Shown: positions 18,375-28,698, counted from the first letter of the stretch. The stretch is DNA of 64,000 nucleotides from Halomonas sp. Y3 (GCF_024137965.1 NZ_CP099975.1:2418001-2482000), one strand, 5' to 3'. Made by a program: numbers and translations. The notes: a model not told the origin generated them from the letters alone.

Positions 18375-19576
18375 CGCACCACCCCGGCCCTTCTCAGCCG
18401 GGCGATATCGTCCGGCGACAGGCCCACCTCGGCCAGGATGGCATCGCTGTCCTGGCCGAGGCGCGGTGGCGCCACCGCGCTGGTGGCGGACTCGCCGTCG
18501 AAGCGCAGGGGACTGGCCACCTGGGGCACCTCAAGCTCGCCGCGCCGGAGGGTGCAGCGCATCCCGCGGTGCAGCACCTGGGGATCGTCGAAGACCTCGG
18601 TCAGCGTGTTGATGGGCCCGGCGGGGATACCCCTGGCCTCCAGCTCGGCGAGCCACTCATCGCGGCAACGCGTCATCAGGATCGCCTGGATCAGCGGCAC
18701 CAGCACCTCGCGGTTGCCGACCCTCGCCGCATTGGTGGCATAGGCCGGGTCCTCGGCCCACTCGGGGTGGCCGAGCAGCCGAGCGAAGCGGGCAAACTGG
18801 GCGTCGTTGCCCACGGTAAGCACCAGGTGGCCATCGGCGCAGGCGAAGGCCTGGTAGGGGACGATATTGGGGTGGGCGTTGCCGTGGCGCTCGGGATTCT
18901 CCCCGCTGACCAGGGCGTTGAGGGCCTGGTTGGCCAGCGTCGCCACCTGGACATCGAGCAGGGCCACATCCACATGGCGACCGACCCCGGTGCGGCTGCG
19001 CTCCTGGAGCGCCGCCAGCACCCCCACGCTGGCGTAGAGCCCAGTCATCACGTCGGTGATCGCCACCCCGGTCTTCATCGGCATGCCGTCAGGCTCGCCG
19101 CCCAGGCTCATCAGCCCGCCCATGGCCTGGATCATGAAGTCGTAGCCGGCGCGATGGGCGTAGGGGCCATCCTGGCCGAAGCCGGTGATGGAGCAGCCGA
19201 TCAGGCGCGGATTAAGCGCCTGGAGGCTGGCGTAGTCGAGGCCGTACTTGGCAAGCCCGCCCACCTTGAAGTTCTCCAGCAGGATATCGGCGCCCTCGGC
19301 CAGCCGGCGCACCAGCGCCTGCCCCTCCTCGCTGGCGATATCCACGGCCAGCGACTGCTTGCCGCGGTTGGCGCAGAGGTAGTAGGCGGCCACCTGCTCC
19401 AGGGAGTCCCCCTCGGCCAGCCAGGGCGGCCCCCAGCCCCGGGTGTCGTCGCCCCGCTCGGGGTGTTCGACCTTGATCACCCGGGCGCCAAGGTCGGCGA
19501 GCAGCTGGCCGGCCCAGGGACCGGCCAGCACCCGCGACATGTCGAGCACCGTGATGCCTTCCAGCGGTCCGCTCAT
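18371..19576 (-). CDS. CaiB/BaiF family CoA-transferase, probably glutarate-linked
   Basis: The 401-residue class III CoA-transferase has the N-terminal [31 protein letters not shown] signature in consecutive short motifs and the catalytic Asp region around [11 protein letters not shown]. The gene is 13 bp downstream of gcdH in one operon. In other bacteria this pairing is a succinyl-CoA:glutarate CoA-transferase that activates glutarate for GcdH, which is the likely role here. GGGAG precedes the ATG. Substrate identity is inference from context. Confidence 0.85.
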   Translation of the reverse strand: MSGPLEGITVLDMSRVLAGPWAGQLLADLGARVIKVEHPERGDDTRGWGPPWLAEGDSLEQVAAYYLCANRGKQSLAVDIASEEGQALVRRLAEGADILLENFKVGGLAKYGLDYASLQALNPRLIGCSITGFGQDGPYAHRAGYDFMIQAMGGLMSLGGEPDGMPMKTGVAITDVMTGLYASVGVLAALQERSRTGVGRHVDVALLDVQVATLANQALNALVSGENPERHGNAHPNIVPYQAFACADGHLVLTVGNDAQFARFARLLGHPEWAEDPAYATNAARVGNREVLVPLIQAILMTRCRDEWLAELEARGIPAGPINTLTEVFDDPQVLHRGMRCTLRRGELEVPQVASPLRFDGESATSAVAPPRLGQDSDAILAEVGLSPDDIARLRRAGVVR

Positions 19577-19589
19577 CTTGGGCTCCCTG

Positions 19590-20771
<1,182 letters not shown>

Positions 20772-20802
20772 GGCGTAGGTTCCGTGGCGGCTCAAGGATT
20801 AA

Positions 20803-20831
20803 TTTCTACATTTTTGATTAATGTAGACCAA
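20803..20831 (-). promoter_or_regulatory. gcdH promoter with overlapping operator palindrome
   Basis: On the minus strand TTGGTC and TAGAAA are 17 bp apart. A perfect inverted repeat TCTACATT-N7-AATGTAGA (20805-20827) fills the spacer and both promoter edges. The position suits a repressor; a LysR-type T-N11-A reading is also possible. No regulator gene is adjacent. Confidence 0.6.
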
Positions 20832-20870
20832 GCAGGGCGATCTGCCAAGCATAAACCCAGGCTGCCAGGC

Positions 20871-20896
20871 ATAAAAAAGGTCCCCCGAAGGGGACC
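20871..20896 (-). terminator. Intrinsic terminator for the amidohydrolase/outer-membrane protein operon
   Basis: On the minus strand GGTCCCC and GGGGACC pair around a four-base loop (TTCG) and run into TTTTTT. It lies 225 bp after the outer-membrane protein stop. The stretch 20897-21119 in between holds no convincing gene. Confidence 0.8.
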
Positions 20897-21119
20897 AGGT
20901 GGAGCACGCCAGCTCACTCGTGGATCGCCGGGTGATTCAGCGATCATGCCTTTGCTATTGCGAAGAGCGGGCCAGAAATCAGAAGACAGCTTTACTTACA
21001 AAAGGATAGGAGAACCCGCGGCCTCAGACAGGCATTCCAGCGAAGCCGCGGTGTGCCGCACTGCACCGTCCGGGCGCCCCGCAGGCGCGAAATGCGCCAT
21101 GGCGAGGCAAGGGCCAGGG

Positions 21120-21878
21120 TCAGAAGCGCCAGGTGGCCCCCAGCAGCGGGCCGCTCATCGACACATCGAGGCGAGTGTCTACCTCGTCACGCTTCACCAC
21201 CAGGTGGCGATAGCCGGCGGAAAGATGCAGGGTGTCGCTTACCGCCAGATTGGCAGTGGCCACCAGCTGCCAGGTGCTGTCGGACCCGACCCCGAAGCCG
21301 CCGACATCTCCCTTCAGCAGCGTCGACCAGGCCGGGCTCCAGGCCGAACGCAGCCGCACGGCGAGGAGCGGGTCGACCCAGCGCTCGGTGTCGCTGGCCG
21401 AAAGCCCCAAGGCCGGCACGCCTACCTCGGCCTCGATCCGCCAGGCCCGCGCCCCCGCCAGCAGATCCAGGCGATGCGCCCCCTCGCTCACCACCTGGTA
21501 GCCTGCCAGCGCCGTCACCGAGCCCTGACGCAGCCGGCCCTCGGCCACGATGCCGGGGGCCAGCGTTGCCTCGTGACCCAGCGAGGCCCAGCTGAGGTCT
21601 CCCAGCAGCACCCAGCGATCGCGCCGGGCGCTGCCAGTCATGAAGAAGGCACTCTCCAGGTCCTCGAGCACCTCGCCACCCCCCCGAGAGGTGCTGACGG
21701 TGGGGGCGCCCGCCAGGGGGCGGACGTCGCCCGACAGGCCGGCCATCCACACATAGGGGGTCAGCTGAAAACGCCAGCCCTCCTCGTCAGCATGGACCAG
21801 AGACGTCAGGCCGGGGGGCGTGAGCCCCACCGCGGCAAGCCCGAGGGCCAGGTGCAGTGGAAGCCGCCGGGCCTTCAT
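21120..21878 (-). CDS. Probable outer-membrane beta-barrel protein
   Basis: The 252-residue protein begins with a signal peptide (LHLALGLAAVGLTPPGLTSLVHA) and continues with LTPYVWMAGLSGDV, the usual opening of a family of small outer-membrane proteins. Alternating hydrophobic strands and a C-terminal aromatic residue (GPLLGATWRF) fit a beta barrel. Function is unknown. GGGAGAGGG precedes the ATG, which overlaps the stop of the upstream amidohydrolase by 4 bp (ATGA), so the two products are probably made together. Confidence 0.72.
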   Translation of the reverse strand: MKARRLPLHLALGLAAVGLTPPGLTSLVHADEEGWRFQLTPYVWMAGLSGDVRPLAGAPTVSTSRGGGEVLEDLESAFFMTGSARRDRWVLLGDLSWASLGHEATLAPGIVAEGRLRQGSVTALAGYQVVSEGAHRLDLLAGARAWRIEAEVGVPALGLSASDTERWVDPLLAVRLRSAWSPAWSTLLKGDVGGFGVGSDSTWQLVATANLAVSDTLHLSAGYRHLVVKRDEVDTRLDVSMSGPLLGATWRF

Positions 21879-23350
21879 GAACCCTCTCCCAGGCGCTCCT
21901 TGTGGATACGACCACCCTTCATGATCAGCCGCAGGTTGCGCTCCGGGTCGTTAAGGAAATCGAGGTCGCGGCTCGGGTCGCCGTCCACCACCAGCAGGTC
22001 CGCCAGGGCGCCAAGCTCGATGCGCCCGAGAGTGCCGGGATAGGGGTTGCGTGGGCCCGATAGCGCGAGCAGCTCGCCGTTGCGCCCGGTGGCCATGGCC
22101 AGGGCCGTCAGGGGGTCGTAGAAGCGGGTGAGCTTGGCCAGGTGGCGCAGCTGGTTCGGCGTGTTCTGGGGGCTGAAGAGGATATCGGTGCCCCAGGCCG
22201 TCTTGACGTCGAAGCGCTGGGCCATCTCATAGGCGCGCACCGTGCCCTCGGCGACCCGGCGCTGGGACTCGCGGCGCGCGGCGTCGGGATAGACGTTGGC
22301 GTCCTCGTCCTGCAGGAAGGGCTGCAGGCTCCACCAGGCGCCCTCCCCGGCCATCATGCGCACGCTCTCCTCGTCGGCCAGCTGGCCATGCTCGATGGAG
22401 CGCACCCCCGCCCGCAGGGCGCGCTGGATTCCCCGCGGCGTGTAGACGTGCACCATCACATAGGTGCCCCAGTCTTCGGCGGCCTCCACCGCGGCGCGCA
22501 GCTCGCGCTCGGTAAACTGGGTGCTGTCCAGGGGATCGTAGGTGGAGGCTACGCCACCGCCGGCCATCAGCTTGATCTGGGAAGCGCCCAGCATCAGCTG
22601 CTCCCGGGTGCGGCGCAGCACCTCGGCCTCGCCGTCGGCGATCGCCGCCACCCCCTGGCGCTCCTGTTCGCTGAGCGGCGTGGCGCTGCCGCGGGGCACC
22701 TCGTGGCGCAGGCGGAAATCGCCGTGGCCCGACGTCTGGGAGATCATGGCGCCGGCGGGGAAGATCCTGGGACCGGCCACGATGCCCTCGTCGATGGCGC
22801 GCTTGAGCGCGAAGGAGGGCCCGCCCACGTCGCGCACGCTGGTCACCCCGCGCATCAGGGTGCGCTCCGCCTCCCGGGCCGCCACCAGATGCACGTAACC
22901 CACGTCGGCGGTCATCGCCGCCACCTGAGTGATGCCCGCCAGGGTGGTGTGCCAGTGGGCGTCGATCAGCCCCGGCATCAGCACCCGCCCGCCGCAGTCG
23001 ATCACCTCGGCCCCTTCGGGGTCGGCGTCACCGGGCAGCAGCGCCGCGATGCGCCCCGCCTCCACCCGCACCGCCACATCGTCGCGCAGCGGCGCCCCGC
23101 TGCCGTCGAACAGACGCAGGCGGGTCAGCAGCAGCGGACCCTCGCGCTCCTTCGGCGCCTCCCCCACCGCGGAGGGGGCGTGCAGGCCGGCAAACAGCGC
23201 CATGACGGCGGCGGTTCCGCCCAGGAAGTGGCGGCGGCTGATCTCCGCCATCATGCGCTCGTGGAAGCGCTGCAGCAGCGGCGAGCCGCAGCAGCAGGCC
23301 CCGTGGGCGTGAAGCCCTGCGAGGTGGGTGGGTTGAAGCGGCTGAGGCAT
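21875..23350 (-). CDS. Tat-type exported amidohydrolase
   Basis: The 491-residue protein is an imidazolonepropionase/prolidase-like metal-dependent amidohydrolase: GLIDAHWHTT (metal His pair), TSVRDVGG, a middle MAGGGVAST, VHVYTPRGIQRALRAG, SIEHGQ, and AWGTDILF with the metal Asp. A twin-arginine signal SRRHFLGGTAAVMALFAG is at residues about 38-55, preceded by an unusual Cys/His-rich stretch (HAHGACCCGS). ATG 23350 has AAGGA upstream; an ATG six codons earlier does not. A start at the internal MMAE would give a standard short Tat signal but lacks a good ribosome site. The substrate is unknown; neighbours suggest envelope work. Confidence 0.85.
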   Translation of the reverse strand: MPQPLQPTHLAGLHAHGACCCGSPLLQRFHERMMAEISRRHFLGGTAAVMALFAGLHAPSAVGEAPKEREGPLLLTRLRLFDGSGAPLRDDVAVRVEAGRIAALLPGDADPEGAEVIDCGGRVLMPGLIDAHWHTTLAGITQVAAMTADVGYVHLVAAREAERTLMRGVTSVRDVGGPSFALKRAIDEGIVAGPRIFPAGAMISQTSGHGDFRLRHEVPRGSATPLSEQERQGVAAIADGEAEVLRRTREQLMLGASQIKLMAGGGVASTYDPLDSTQFTERELRAAVEAAEDWGTYVMVHVYTPRGIQRALRAGVRSIEHGQLADEESVRMMAGEGAWWSLQPFLQDEDANVYPDAARRESQRRVAEGTVRAYEMAQRFDVKTAWGTDILFSPQNTPNQLRHLAKLTRFYDPLTALAMATGRNGELLALSGPRNPYPGTLGRIELGALADLLVVDGDPSRDLDFLNDPERNLRLIMKGGRIHKERLGEGS

Positions 23351-23516
23351 GGCGGTTTCCTTCGTCATGGCGTGGCGCGGCCGGTTGGCGTCCGCGCGGT
23401 CAGCGTTTGACACTAGCGCGCTCTTCTGGCGGCGGCCAGCCCCGTTCGCGGCCGATGCGCTTGATGCCGAAAGCTCGGTCGCGCATTCTGACGCTTTCCC
23501 GGATGGAGAGCAGCTC

Positions 23517-24404
23517 GTGACGCAACCCCGACTCGGCTTCATCGGCATCGGCCTGATGGGCGACCCCATGACCCGCCGGCTGCTGGAAGCCGGCTTCGAT
23601 GTGACCGTCTGGAACCGAACCCCCGCCAAGGCCGAGGCGCTGGGCCAGGCCGGCGCCCGGGTGGCCGCCAGCGTCGGCGAGCTGGTGGCGAGCGTGGAGG
23701 TGGTGATGCTTTGCCTGGCCAATACCGCCGTGGTGGAGCAGGTGGTGTTCGGCGAGGGCGGCGTGGCGGAGCACGGACGCCCGGGCCAGACCCTGATCGA
23801 CCTCTCCAGCAGCGACCCGGCGGCCACCCGCGACTTCGCCGCACGGCTCGAGGCGCAGTGCGGGATGGGCTGGATCGACTGCCCGGTCTCCGGCGGGGTG
23901 GCCGGCGCCGAGGCCGGCAGCCTGGTGATGATGGCCGGCGGCGAGGCGGACGCCATCGATGCCATCCGCCCGGCCCTCGCCCCCATGGCGGCTCGGGTCA
24001 CCCACATGGGCCCGGTGGGCGCCGGCCAGGTCACCAAGGTGTGCAACCAGATGGTGGTGGGCTGCCAGGCCGCGGTGCTCGCCGAGATGGTGGCGCTGGC
24101 CGAGGCCAGCGGCGTGGCGGCCAGCCGGCTCGTCGAGGCGCTCTCCGGGGGCTTCGCGGACTCCAGGCCCTTCCAGATCCTCACCCCGCGCATGGCGGCG
24201 AGCGCCTTCGCCGACCCGCCCTGGCACCTGCGCACCTTGCTCAAGGACCTCGACCTGGCGGTGGCCCAGAGCCAGCGCAGCGGCAGCGCCACCCCCATGA
24301 GCGCCCTCGCCGCCCAGCTGATGCGCGCCCATGCCACCCGCGGCCACGCCGAGCACGACCCGGCGATCCTGGTGGAGGCGTACCGGCCACTGCAGGAGCA
24401 TTGA
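23517..24404 (+). CDS. NAD(P)-dependent beta-hydroxyacid dehydrogenase
   Basis: The 295-residue protein belongs to the 3-hydroxyisobutyrate/tartronate semialdehyde dehydrogenase family. It has the Rossmann motif GFIGIGLMGDPM at the N terminus, the substrate motif DCPVSGGVAGAEAG, and the catalytic Lys in GQVTKVCNQ. It probably oxidises a short beta-hydroxyacid or reduces the semialdehyde, but the substrate is not fixed by sequence. The GTG at 23517 has GGAG eight bases before it. It is divergent from the amidohydrolase. Confidence 0.88.
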   Translation: MTQPRLGFIGIGLMGDPMTRRLLEAGFDVTVWNRTPAKAEALGQAGARVAASVGELVASVEVVMLCLANTAVVEQVVFGEGGVAEHGRPGQTLIDLSSSDPAATRDFAARLEAQCGMGWIDCPVSGGVAGAEAGSLVMMAGGEADAIDAIRPALAPMAARVTHMGPVGAGQVTKVCNQMVVGCQAAVLAEMVALAEASGVAASRLVEALSGGFADSRPFQILTPRMAASAFADPPWHLRTLLKDLDLAVAQSQRSGSATPMSALAAQLMRAHATRGHAEHDPAILVEAYRPLQEH

Positions 24405-24415
24405 AGAGGCGTGAT

Positions 24416-24444
24416 TTGTCGCCATCGCCGCCCTTCCGTACACT
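24416..24444 (+). promoter_or_regulatory. Sigma-70 promoter of the MoxR/VWA operon
   Basis: TTGTCG and TACACT are separated by 17 bp, 47-75 bp upstream of the ATPase ATG. The match to consensus is good. Confidence 0.6.
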
Positions 24445-24490
24445 TGTTCGAATATCCCCATTCGTGACGATCTGTCGAGGCACACACTCC

Positions 24491-25345
24491 ATGGCGTTTG
24501 ATTCCACTTCCACTTACGTGGCCACCGAGGCCCTCAAGCAGGCGGTCAACGCTGCCGTGACCCTTCAGCGACCGCTGCTGATCAAGGGCGAGCCGGGTAC
24601 CGGCAAGACCCTGCTGGCCGAGGAGCTGGCAGCCTCTCTGGGCACGCGGCTGATCACCTGGCATATCAAGTCCTCCACCAAAGCCGCCCAGGGGCTCTAC
24701 GAGTACGACGCGGTGAGCCGCCTGCGCGACTCCCAGCTGGGCGTCGAGGGCGTGGAGAACGTCGCCAACTACATCAAGCCCGGCAAGCTGTGGGAGGCCT
24801 TCACCGCCGACGAGCGCGTGGTGCTGCTGATCGACGAGATCGACAAGGCAGACATCGAGTTTCCCAACGACCTGCTCCACGAGCTGGATCGCATGGCGTT
24901 CCACGTCTACGAGACCGGCGAGACCGTGACCGCGCGCCACCGCCCGATCATCGTCATCACCTCCAACAACGAGAAGGAGCTGCCCGACGCCTTCCTGCGC
25001 CGCTGCTTCTTCCACTACATCGAGTTCCCCGACCGGGCGACCATGCAGGCCATCGTCGACGTGCACTTCCCCGACATCGCCCCGAAGCTGGTGGGCGAGG
25101 CGCTGGAGGTGTTCTTCGAGCTCAGGGAGGCGCCGGGCCTCAAGAAGAAGCCCTCCACCTCGGAGCTGGTGGACTGGCTGAAGCTTCTGATGGCAGACGA
25201 ACTGGCCCGAGAGGCGCTCTACCAGCGCGACCCGGTGAAGGCGATACCGCCGCTGGCCGGGGCACTCGTCAAGAACGAGCAGGACACCCAGCTGCTGGAG
25301 CGGCTGGCCTTCATGCTGCGTCGCCAGGGCAACCAGAGGCGCTAA
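24491..25345 (+). CDS. MoxR-family AAA+ ATPase
   Basis: The 284-residue AAA+ ATPase has Walker A GEPGTGKT at residues 33-40, Walker B VVLLIDEIDKAD near 115, sensor-1 ITSNNEKELPDAF, and an arginine finger region RRCFFHYIEFP. MoxR ATPases work with VWA-domain partners as chaperones that mature enzymes, often by inserting metals. The VWA gene follows by 3 bp, so a two-gene functional pair is well supported. The client protein is not evident in the window. Confidence 0.92.
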   Translation: MAFDSTSTYVATEALKQAVNAAVTLQRPLLIKGEPGTGKTLLAEELAASLGTRLITWHIKSSTKAAQGLYEYDAVSRLRDSQLGVEGVENVANYIKPGKLWEAFTADERVVLLIDEIDKADIEFPNDLLHELDRMAFHVYETGETVTARHRPIIVITSNNEKELPDAFLRRCFFHYIEFPDRATMQAIVDVHFPDIAPKLVGEALEVFFELREAPGLKKKPSTSELVDWLKLLMADELAREALYQRDPVKAIPPLAGALVKNEQDTQLLERLAFMLRRQGNQRR

Positions 25346-25348
25346 TCC

Positions 25349-26539
25349 ATGTTTATCGGCCTGTTCGAGACCCTGAAGCGTGCCGGGGTGCCGGTGTCGC
25401 TGCGCGAGCTGCTCGATCTCCACGCCGCGGTGGAGCGCGGCGTGGTATTCGCCGACATGGAGGCCTTCTACCAGCTGGCGCGAACCGTGATGGTCAAGGA
25501 CGAGCGCCACTTCGACCGCTTCGATCGCGCCTTCGCCGCCTGGTTCGAGGGGCTCGAGAACCTCGACGCCGCCATCGAGGCGCTGATCCCGGACGACTGG
25601 CTGCGCCGGGAGTTCGAGAAACAGCTCTCCGCGGAGGAGAAAGCACAGATCGAGTCCCTGGGCGGCCTCGAGAAGCTGATCGAGACCTTCAAGAAGCGCC
25701 TCGAGGAGCAGAAGGAGCGCCACGCCGGCGGCAACAAGTGGATCGGCACCGGCGGCACCAGCCCCTTTGGCGCCTACGGCTACAACCCCGAAGGCATCCG
25801 CATCGGCCAGGAGGGCTCCCGCCACCGCCGGGCGGTGAAGGTGTGGGACGAGCGGCGCTTCCGCGACTACGACGACTCCCTGGAGCTTGGCACGCGTAAC
25901 ATCAAGATGGCGCTGCGCAGGCTCAGGAAGTTCGCCCGTCAGGGGGCGGCGGAGGAGTTCGACATCGACGCCACCATCCGCGAGACCGCGCGGGACGCCG
26001 GCCTGCTCAACGTGCAGATGCGCCCGGAGCGCCACAACGCGGTAAAGGTGCTGCTGCTGCTCGACGTGGGCGGCTCCATGGACGACCACATCCGCACCTG
26101 CGAGGAGCTCTTCTCCGCGGCGCGTTCGGAGTTCAAGCACCTGGAGGCCTACTACTTCCACAACTGCCTCTACGAGGGGGTGTGGCGCAGCAACGCACAG
26201 AGCCAGTCGCGGCGCCACACCGAGCGCATCCCGACCATGGACGTGCTGCACACCTACGGCGAGGACTACCAGGTGGTGATCGTCGGCGATGCCGCCATGT
26301 CGCCCTACGAGATCACCCACCCCGGCGGCAGCGTCGAGCACTTCAACGACGAGGCCGGCGCGGTGTGGCTCAGGCGCCTGGTCGACACCTTCCCCCGCCT
26401 GGCCTGGCTCAACCCCATGCCGCGGCGCGCCTGGGAGTATACCCACTCCACCCAGCTGATCCGCCAGCTGATCGACGACCGCATGTACCCCATGACCCTC
26501 GAGGGGCTGGAGAGCGCCATGCGGGACTTGGCGAAGTAG
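25349..26539 (+). CDS. VWA-domain protein, CoxE-like partner of MoxR
   Basis: The 396-residue protein has an N-terminal helical part (GLFETLKRAGVPVSLRELLDL), a Gly-rich middle (GTGGTSPFGAYGYNP) and a C-terminal von Willebrand A domain with the MIDAS motif DVGGSMDD (DxGxS) near residue 240. It is cytosolic by sequence, with no signal or membrane segment. It probably forms a complex with the upstream ATPase, as RavA-ViaA and CoxD-CoxE do. The MIDAS Gly instead of the usual Ser at position three of DxSxS is normal for this subfamily. Confidence 0.9.
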   Translation: MFIGLFETLKRAGVPVSLRELLDLHAAVERGVVFADMEAFYQLARTVMVKDERHFDRFDRAFAAWFEGLENLDAAIEALIPDDWLRREFEKQLSAEEKAQIESLGGLEKLIETFKKRLEEQKERHAGGNKWIGTGGTSPFGAYGYNPEGIRIGQEGSRHRRAVKVWDERRFRDYDDSLELGTRNIKMALRRLRKFARQGAAEEFDIDATIRETARDAGLLNVQMRPERHNAVKVLLLLDVGGSMDDHIRTCEELFSAARSEFKHLEAYYFHNCLYEGVWRSNAQSQSRRHTERIPTMDVLHTYGEDYQVVIVGDAAMSPYEITHPGGSVEHFNDEAGAVWLRRLVDTFPRLAWLNPMPRRAWEYTHSTQLIRQLIDDRMYPMTLEGLESAMRDLAK

Positions 26540-26549
26540 CCGGACCGGC

Positions 26550-26580
26550 GGCTGCCGCCGAGGGGCGCTGGGCGGCAGCC
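26550..26580. terminator. Hairpin between convergent VWA and lipoprotein genes
   Basis: A perfect 10-bp inverted repeat (GGCTGCCGCC / GGCGGCAGCC) with an 11-base loop lies between two convergent stop codons. No T-tract is seen, so a bidirectional terminator role is inferred. Confidence 0.4.
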
Positions 26581-26599
26581 GGACGGGTGCCCGGCGCCT

Positions 26600-27049
26600 T
26601 CAAGCGTCGTCGGTGCTCCTGCCAAGCCGGGCCTCGTCGTCGATGCCGGCCATGCGCACCAGGGCCAGCGCCTCGTCCAGGCTCGCGACCTCCTCGACCC
26701 TCATCAGCTCGCTGTCCAGGCTCACCGCCTTGCCGGTCTTCTCGGAGAGCAGCCGCTCCAGGGAGGCGACGTCCATGCTGGCATCCAGCATCATGGCATC
26801 CACGCCGGCCGAGGTGTGCCCGCTGGGCAGGTAGATGGTGCCGTTGGAGAAATCGACCGCGTAGGCGACCACGCCGGGGACGATGAAGAAGAGCAGGCCG
26901 ACGCCGTTGGCGATCGCCACCACCGGGTCGATGCGCCCGCTCTGCTGGCCCTTGCGCTCGGGATGGAAGACGGTACCGCAGCCCACCAGGGCGGTAAGAC
27001 TGAAGACCAAGGTGAGACCGGCGAAAAAACGACGTAGCCGTGAGGGCAT
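26600..27049 (-). CDS. Putative lipoprotein of unknown function
   Basis: The 149-residue protein has a lipoprotein signal ending in LTALVGC (lipobox LVGC near residue 24), followed by GTVFHPERKGQQSGRIDPV and a hydrophobic stretch (IANGVGLLFFIVPGVVAYAVDF) that ends in GTIYLPSG. This layout recurs in small gammaproteobacterial lipoproteins of unknown function. The C-terminal half is helical and acidic. ATG 27049 follows AGGAG at eight bases; the longer upstream frame has no ribosome site and would hide the signal peptide. Confidence 0.75.
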   Translation of the reverse strand: MPSRLRRFFAGLTLVFSLTALVGCGTVFHPERKGQQSGRIDPVVAIANGVGLLFFIVPGVVAYAVDFSNGTIYLPSGHTSAGVDAMMLDASMDVASLERLLSEKTGKAVSLDSELMRVEEVASLDEALALVRMAGIDDEARLGRSTDDA

Positions 27050-27129
27050 AGACAATGCTCCTGAAACAAGGCTCCTTGAACCGTAGAGAACCGCCGCCTT
27101 GAAAGGCGACGGCCCGGCAAATTGTCGCG

Positions 27130-27157
27130 AGTCTAGCACACCCTCAGGGAGTGTCAG
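27130..27157 (-). promoter_or_regulatory. Promoter of the lipoprotein gene
   Basis: On the minus strand CTGACA and TAGACT are 16 bp apart; the -35 box overlaps the last codons of the upstream CoA-transferase gene. A weak hairpin (CACTCCC / GGGTGTG) lies in the spacer. Confidence 0.45.
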
Positions 27158-28698
27158 GCAGGCATTTCAGCCTGCCGCTCCTCTTGCAGGCGGCGCATAT
27201 GGCCATCACGCTCGGCCACGACATGCCAGGACAGGGCCTGTTCAAGACAATGCGGCGTATGGCCTCCACGCCGACAGGCCTCATCGAAGTAGCGCCGCAG
27301 CTCCCTACGGTACAGCGGATCGGCACACGCCTCGATGACGCGCACGGCCCTCTCACGGGGTGCCAGGCCACGCAGATCGGCCAGACCATGCTCGGTTACC
27401 AGGATATCAACGTCGTGCTCGGTATGGTCCACATGGCTGACGAAGGGCACCACGCTGGAGAGATCTCCCCCTTTGGCCACCGACTTGGTCACGAAGATCG
27501 AGAGCTGAGCGTTGCGGGCGAAGTCACCGGACCCCCCGATCCCGTTCATCATCTTCGTCCCACCCACGTGGGTAGAATTGACGTTGCCGTAGATGTCCAC
27601 CTCGAGCGCGGTATTGATGGCGATGATACCCAGGCGGCGCACGATGCCGGGGTGGTTGGACAGCTCCTGAGGGCGCAGGACCAGACGGTCACGGTAGGCA
27701 TCGAGGCGAGGCCAGACCCGCTTTCCACAGGCCTCAGAGAGGGTTATGGAACAGCCCGAGGCAAAGTCCAGCTTGCCGGCGTCGAGCAGATCAAAGGTGG
27801 AGTCCTGAAGGACCTCGGAATACATGGTGAGGTGCTCGAAGGGCCCTTCCGCGAGGCCGCTCATCACCGCATTGGCCATGGTACCGATGCCGGCCTGCAG
27901 TGGCAGCAGCGAAGGAGCCAGACGACCAGTACTCACCTCGTCGCTGAAGAAACGGATCAGGTGGTCAGCAATCCGCTGGGTATCGGCATCCGGCGGCAGT
28001 ACCGTAGAGGGGCTCTCCCTGCCCCGGGTGAGCACGATGGCGACGATCTTCGCTGGATCGATGGGTATCCAGGGAGTGCCAATGCGCGAATCCGGTGCCA
28101 CCACCGGAATAGGCGGACGAGTGGGGCGCATCTGCGGGATATAGATATCGTGCAGCCCCTCCAGCTCGGTGGGTGAGTCGAGGTTGAGTTCGATGATCAC
28201 CTTGTCAGCGAGGATGGCATAGCTGGCCGAGTTGCCCACCGAGGTGGTAGGCACGATCCCCCCCTCTTCGGTGATGGCACAGGCCTCCACCACGGCCACG
28301 TCGATCTCGGCCAGCTGGCGATTACGCAGCAATTCCACAGTCTCGGAGAGATGCTGGTCGATGAACATCACCTCGCCGGCATTGATGGCCCGCCGCAGGG
28401 TGGCATCCACCTGGAAGGGCATACGCCGTGACAGCACCTTGGCATCGGTCAGCAGACGGTCCAGATCGTTGCCCAGAGAGGCACCCGTCATCAGAGTGAT
28501 CGAGAGTGGATCTCGGACGGCCCGCTTGGCCAGGGCCTTCGGTACCTCCTTGGCTTCACCGGCACGAGTAAACCCGCTCATGCCGACCGTCATGCCATCC
28601 TGAATCAGCGATGCCGCTTCCTCAGCGGTGCACAGCTTCTCTTTCCAGCCGCTCCAGCGGCAGCGCGCTTCGACGCACGCCATGTCGAGTTTGTCCAA
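27154..28698 (-). CDS. Acetyl-CoA hydrolase/succinyl-CoA:acetate CoA-transferase family
   Basis: The 514-residue class I CoA-transferase resembles Cat1/SucCoA:acetate transferases: VGMSGFTRAGEAKEVP, EEGGIVPTTSVGNS, NSTHVGGTKMMNGIGGSGDFARNA and FVSHVDHTEHDVDILVTEHGLADLRG are all conserved. It would move CoA between succinyl-CoA and acetate or propionate. A TTG at 28698 is chosen because AAGGAG lies six bases before it; an ATG five codons downstream is too far from that site. A promoter with a palindrome precedes it. Confidence 0.9.
   Translation of the reverse strand: MDKLDMACVEARCRWSGWKEKLCTAEEAASLIQDGMTVGMSGFTRAGEAKEVPKALAKRAVRDPLSITLMTGASLGNDLDRLLTDAKVLSRRMPFQVDATLRRAINAGEVMFIDQHLSETVELLRNRQLAEIDVAVVEACAITEEGGIVPTTSVGNSASYAILADKVIIELNLDSPTELEGLHDIYIPQMRPTRPPIPVVAPDSRIGTPWIPIDPAKIVAIVLTRGRESPSTVLPPDADTQRIADHLIRFFSDEVSTGRLAPSLLPLQAGIGTMANAVMSGLAEGPFEHLTMYSEVLQDSTFDLLDAGKLDFASGCSITLSEACGKRVWPRLDAYRDRLVLRPQELSNHPGIVRRLGIIAINTALEVDIYGNVNSTHVGGTKMMNGIGGSGDFARNAQLSIFVTKSVAKGGDLSSVVPFVSHVDHTEHDVDILVTEHGLADLRGLAPRERAVRVIEACADPLYRRELRRYFDEACRRGGHTPHCLEQALSWHVVAERDGHMRRLQEERQAEMPA

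Noticed and set aside
20897..20947. Small minus-strand frame starting at 20947
   Set aside because: It reads straight into the intrinsic terminator hairpin, has no ribosome site and no recognisable sequence.
23368..26446. Open frame extending the amidohydrolase upstream through the dehydrogenase and MoxR/VWA genes
   Set aside because: The upstream part is antisense to three well-defined genes; the true start has AAGGA at 23350.
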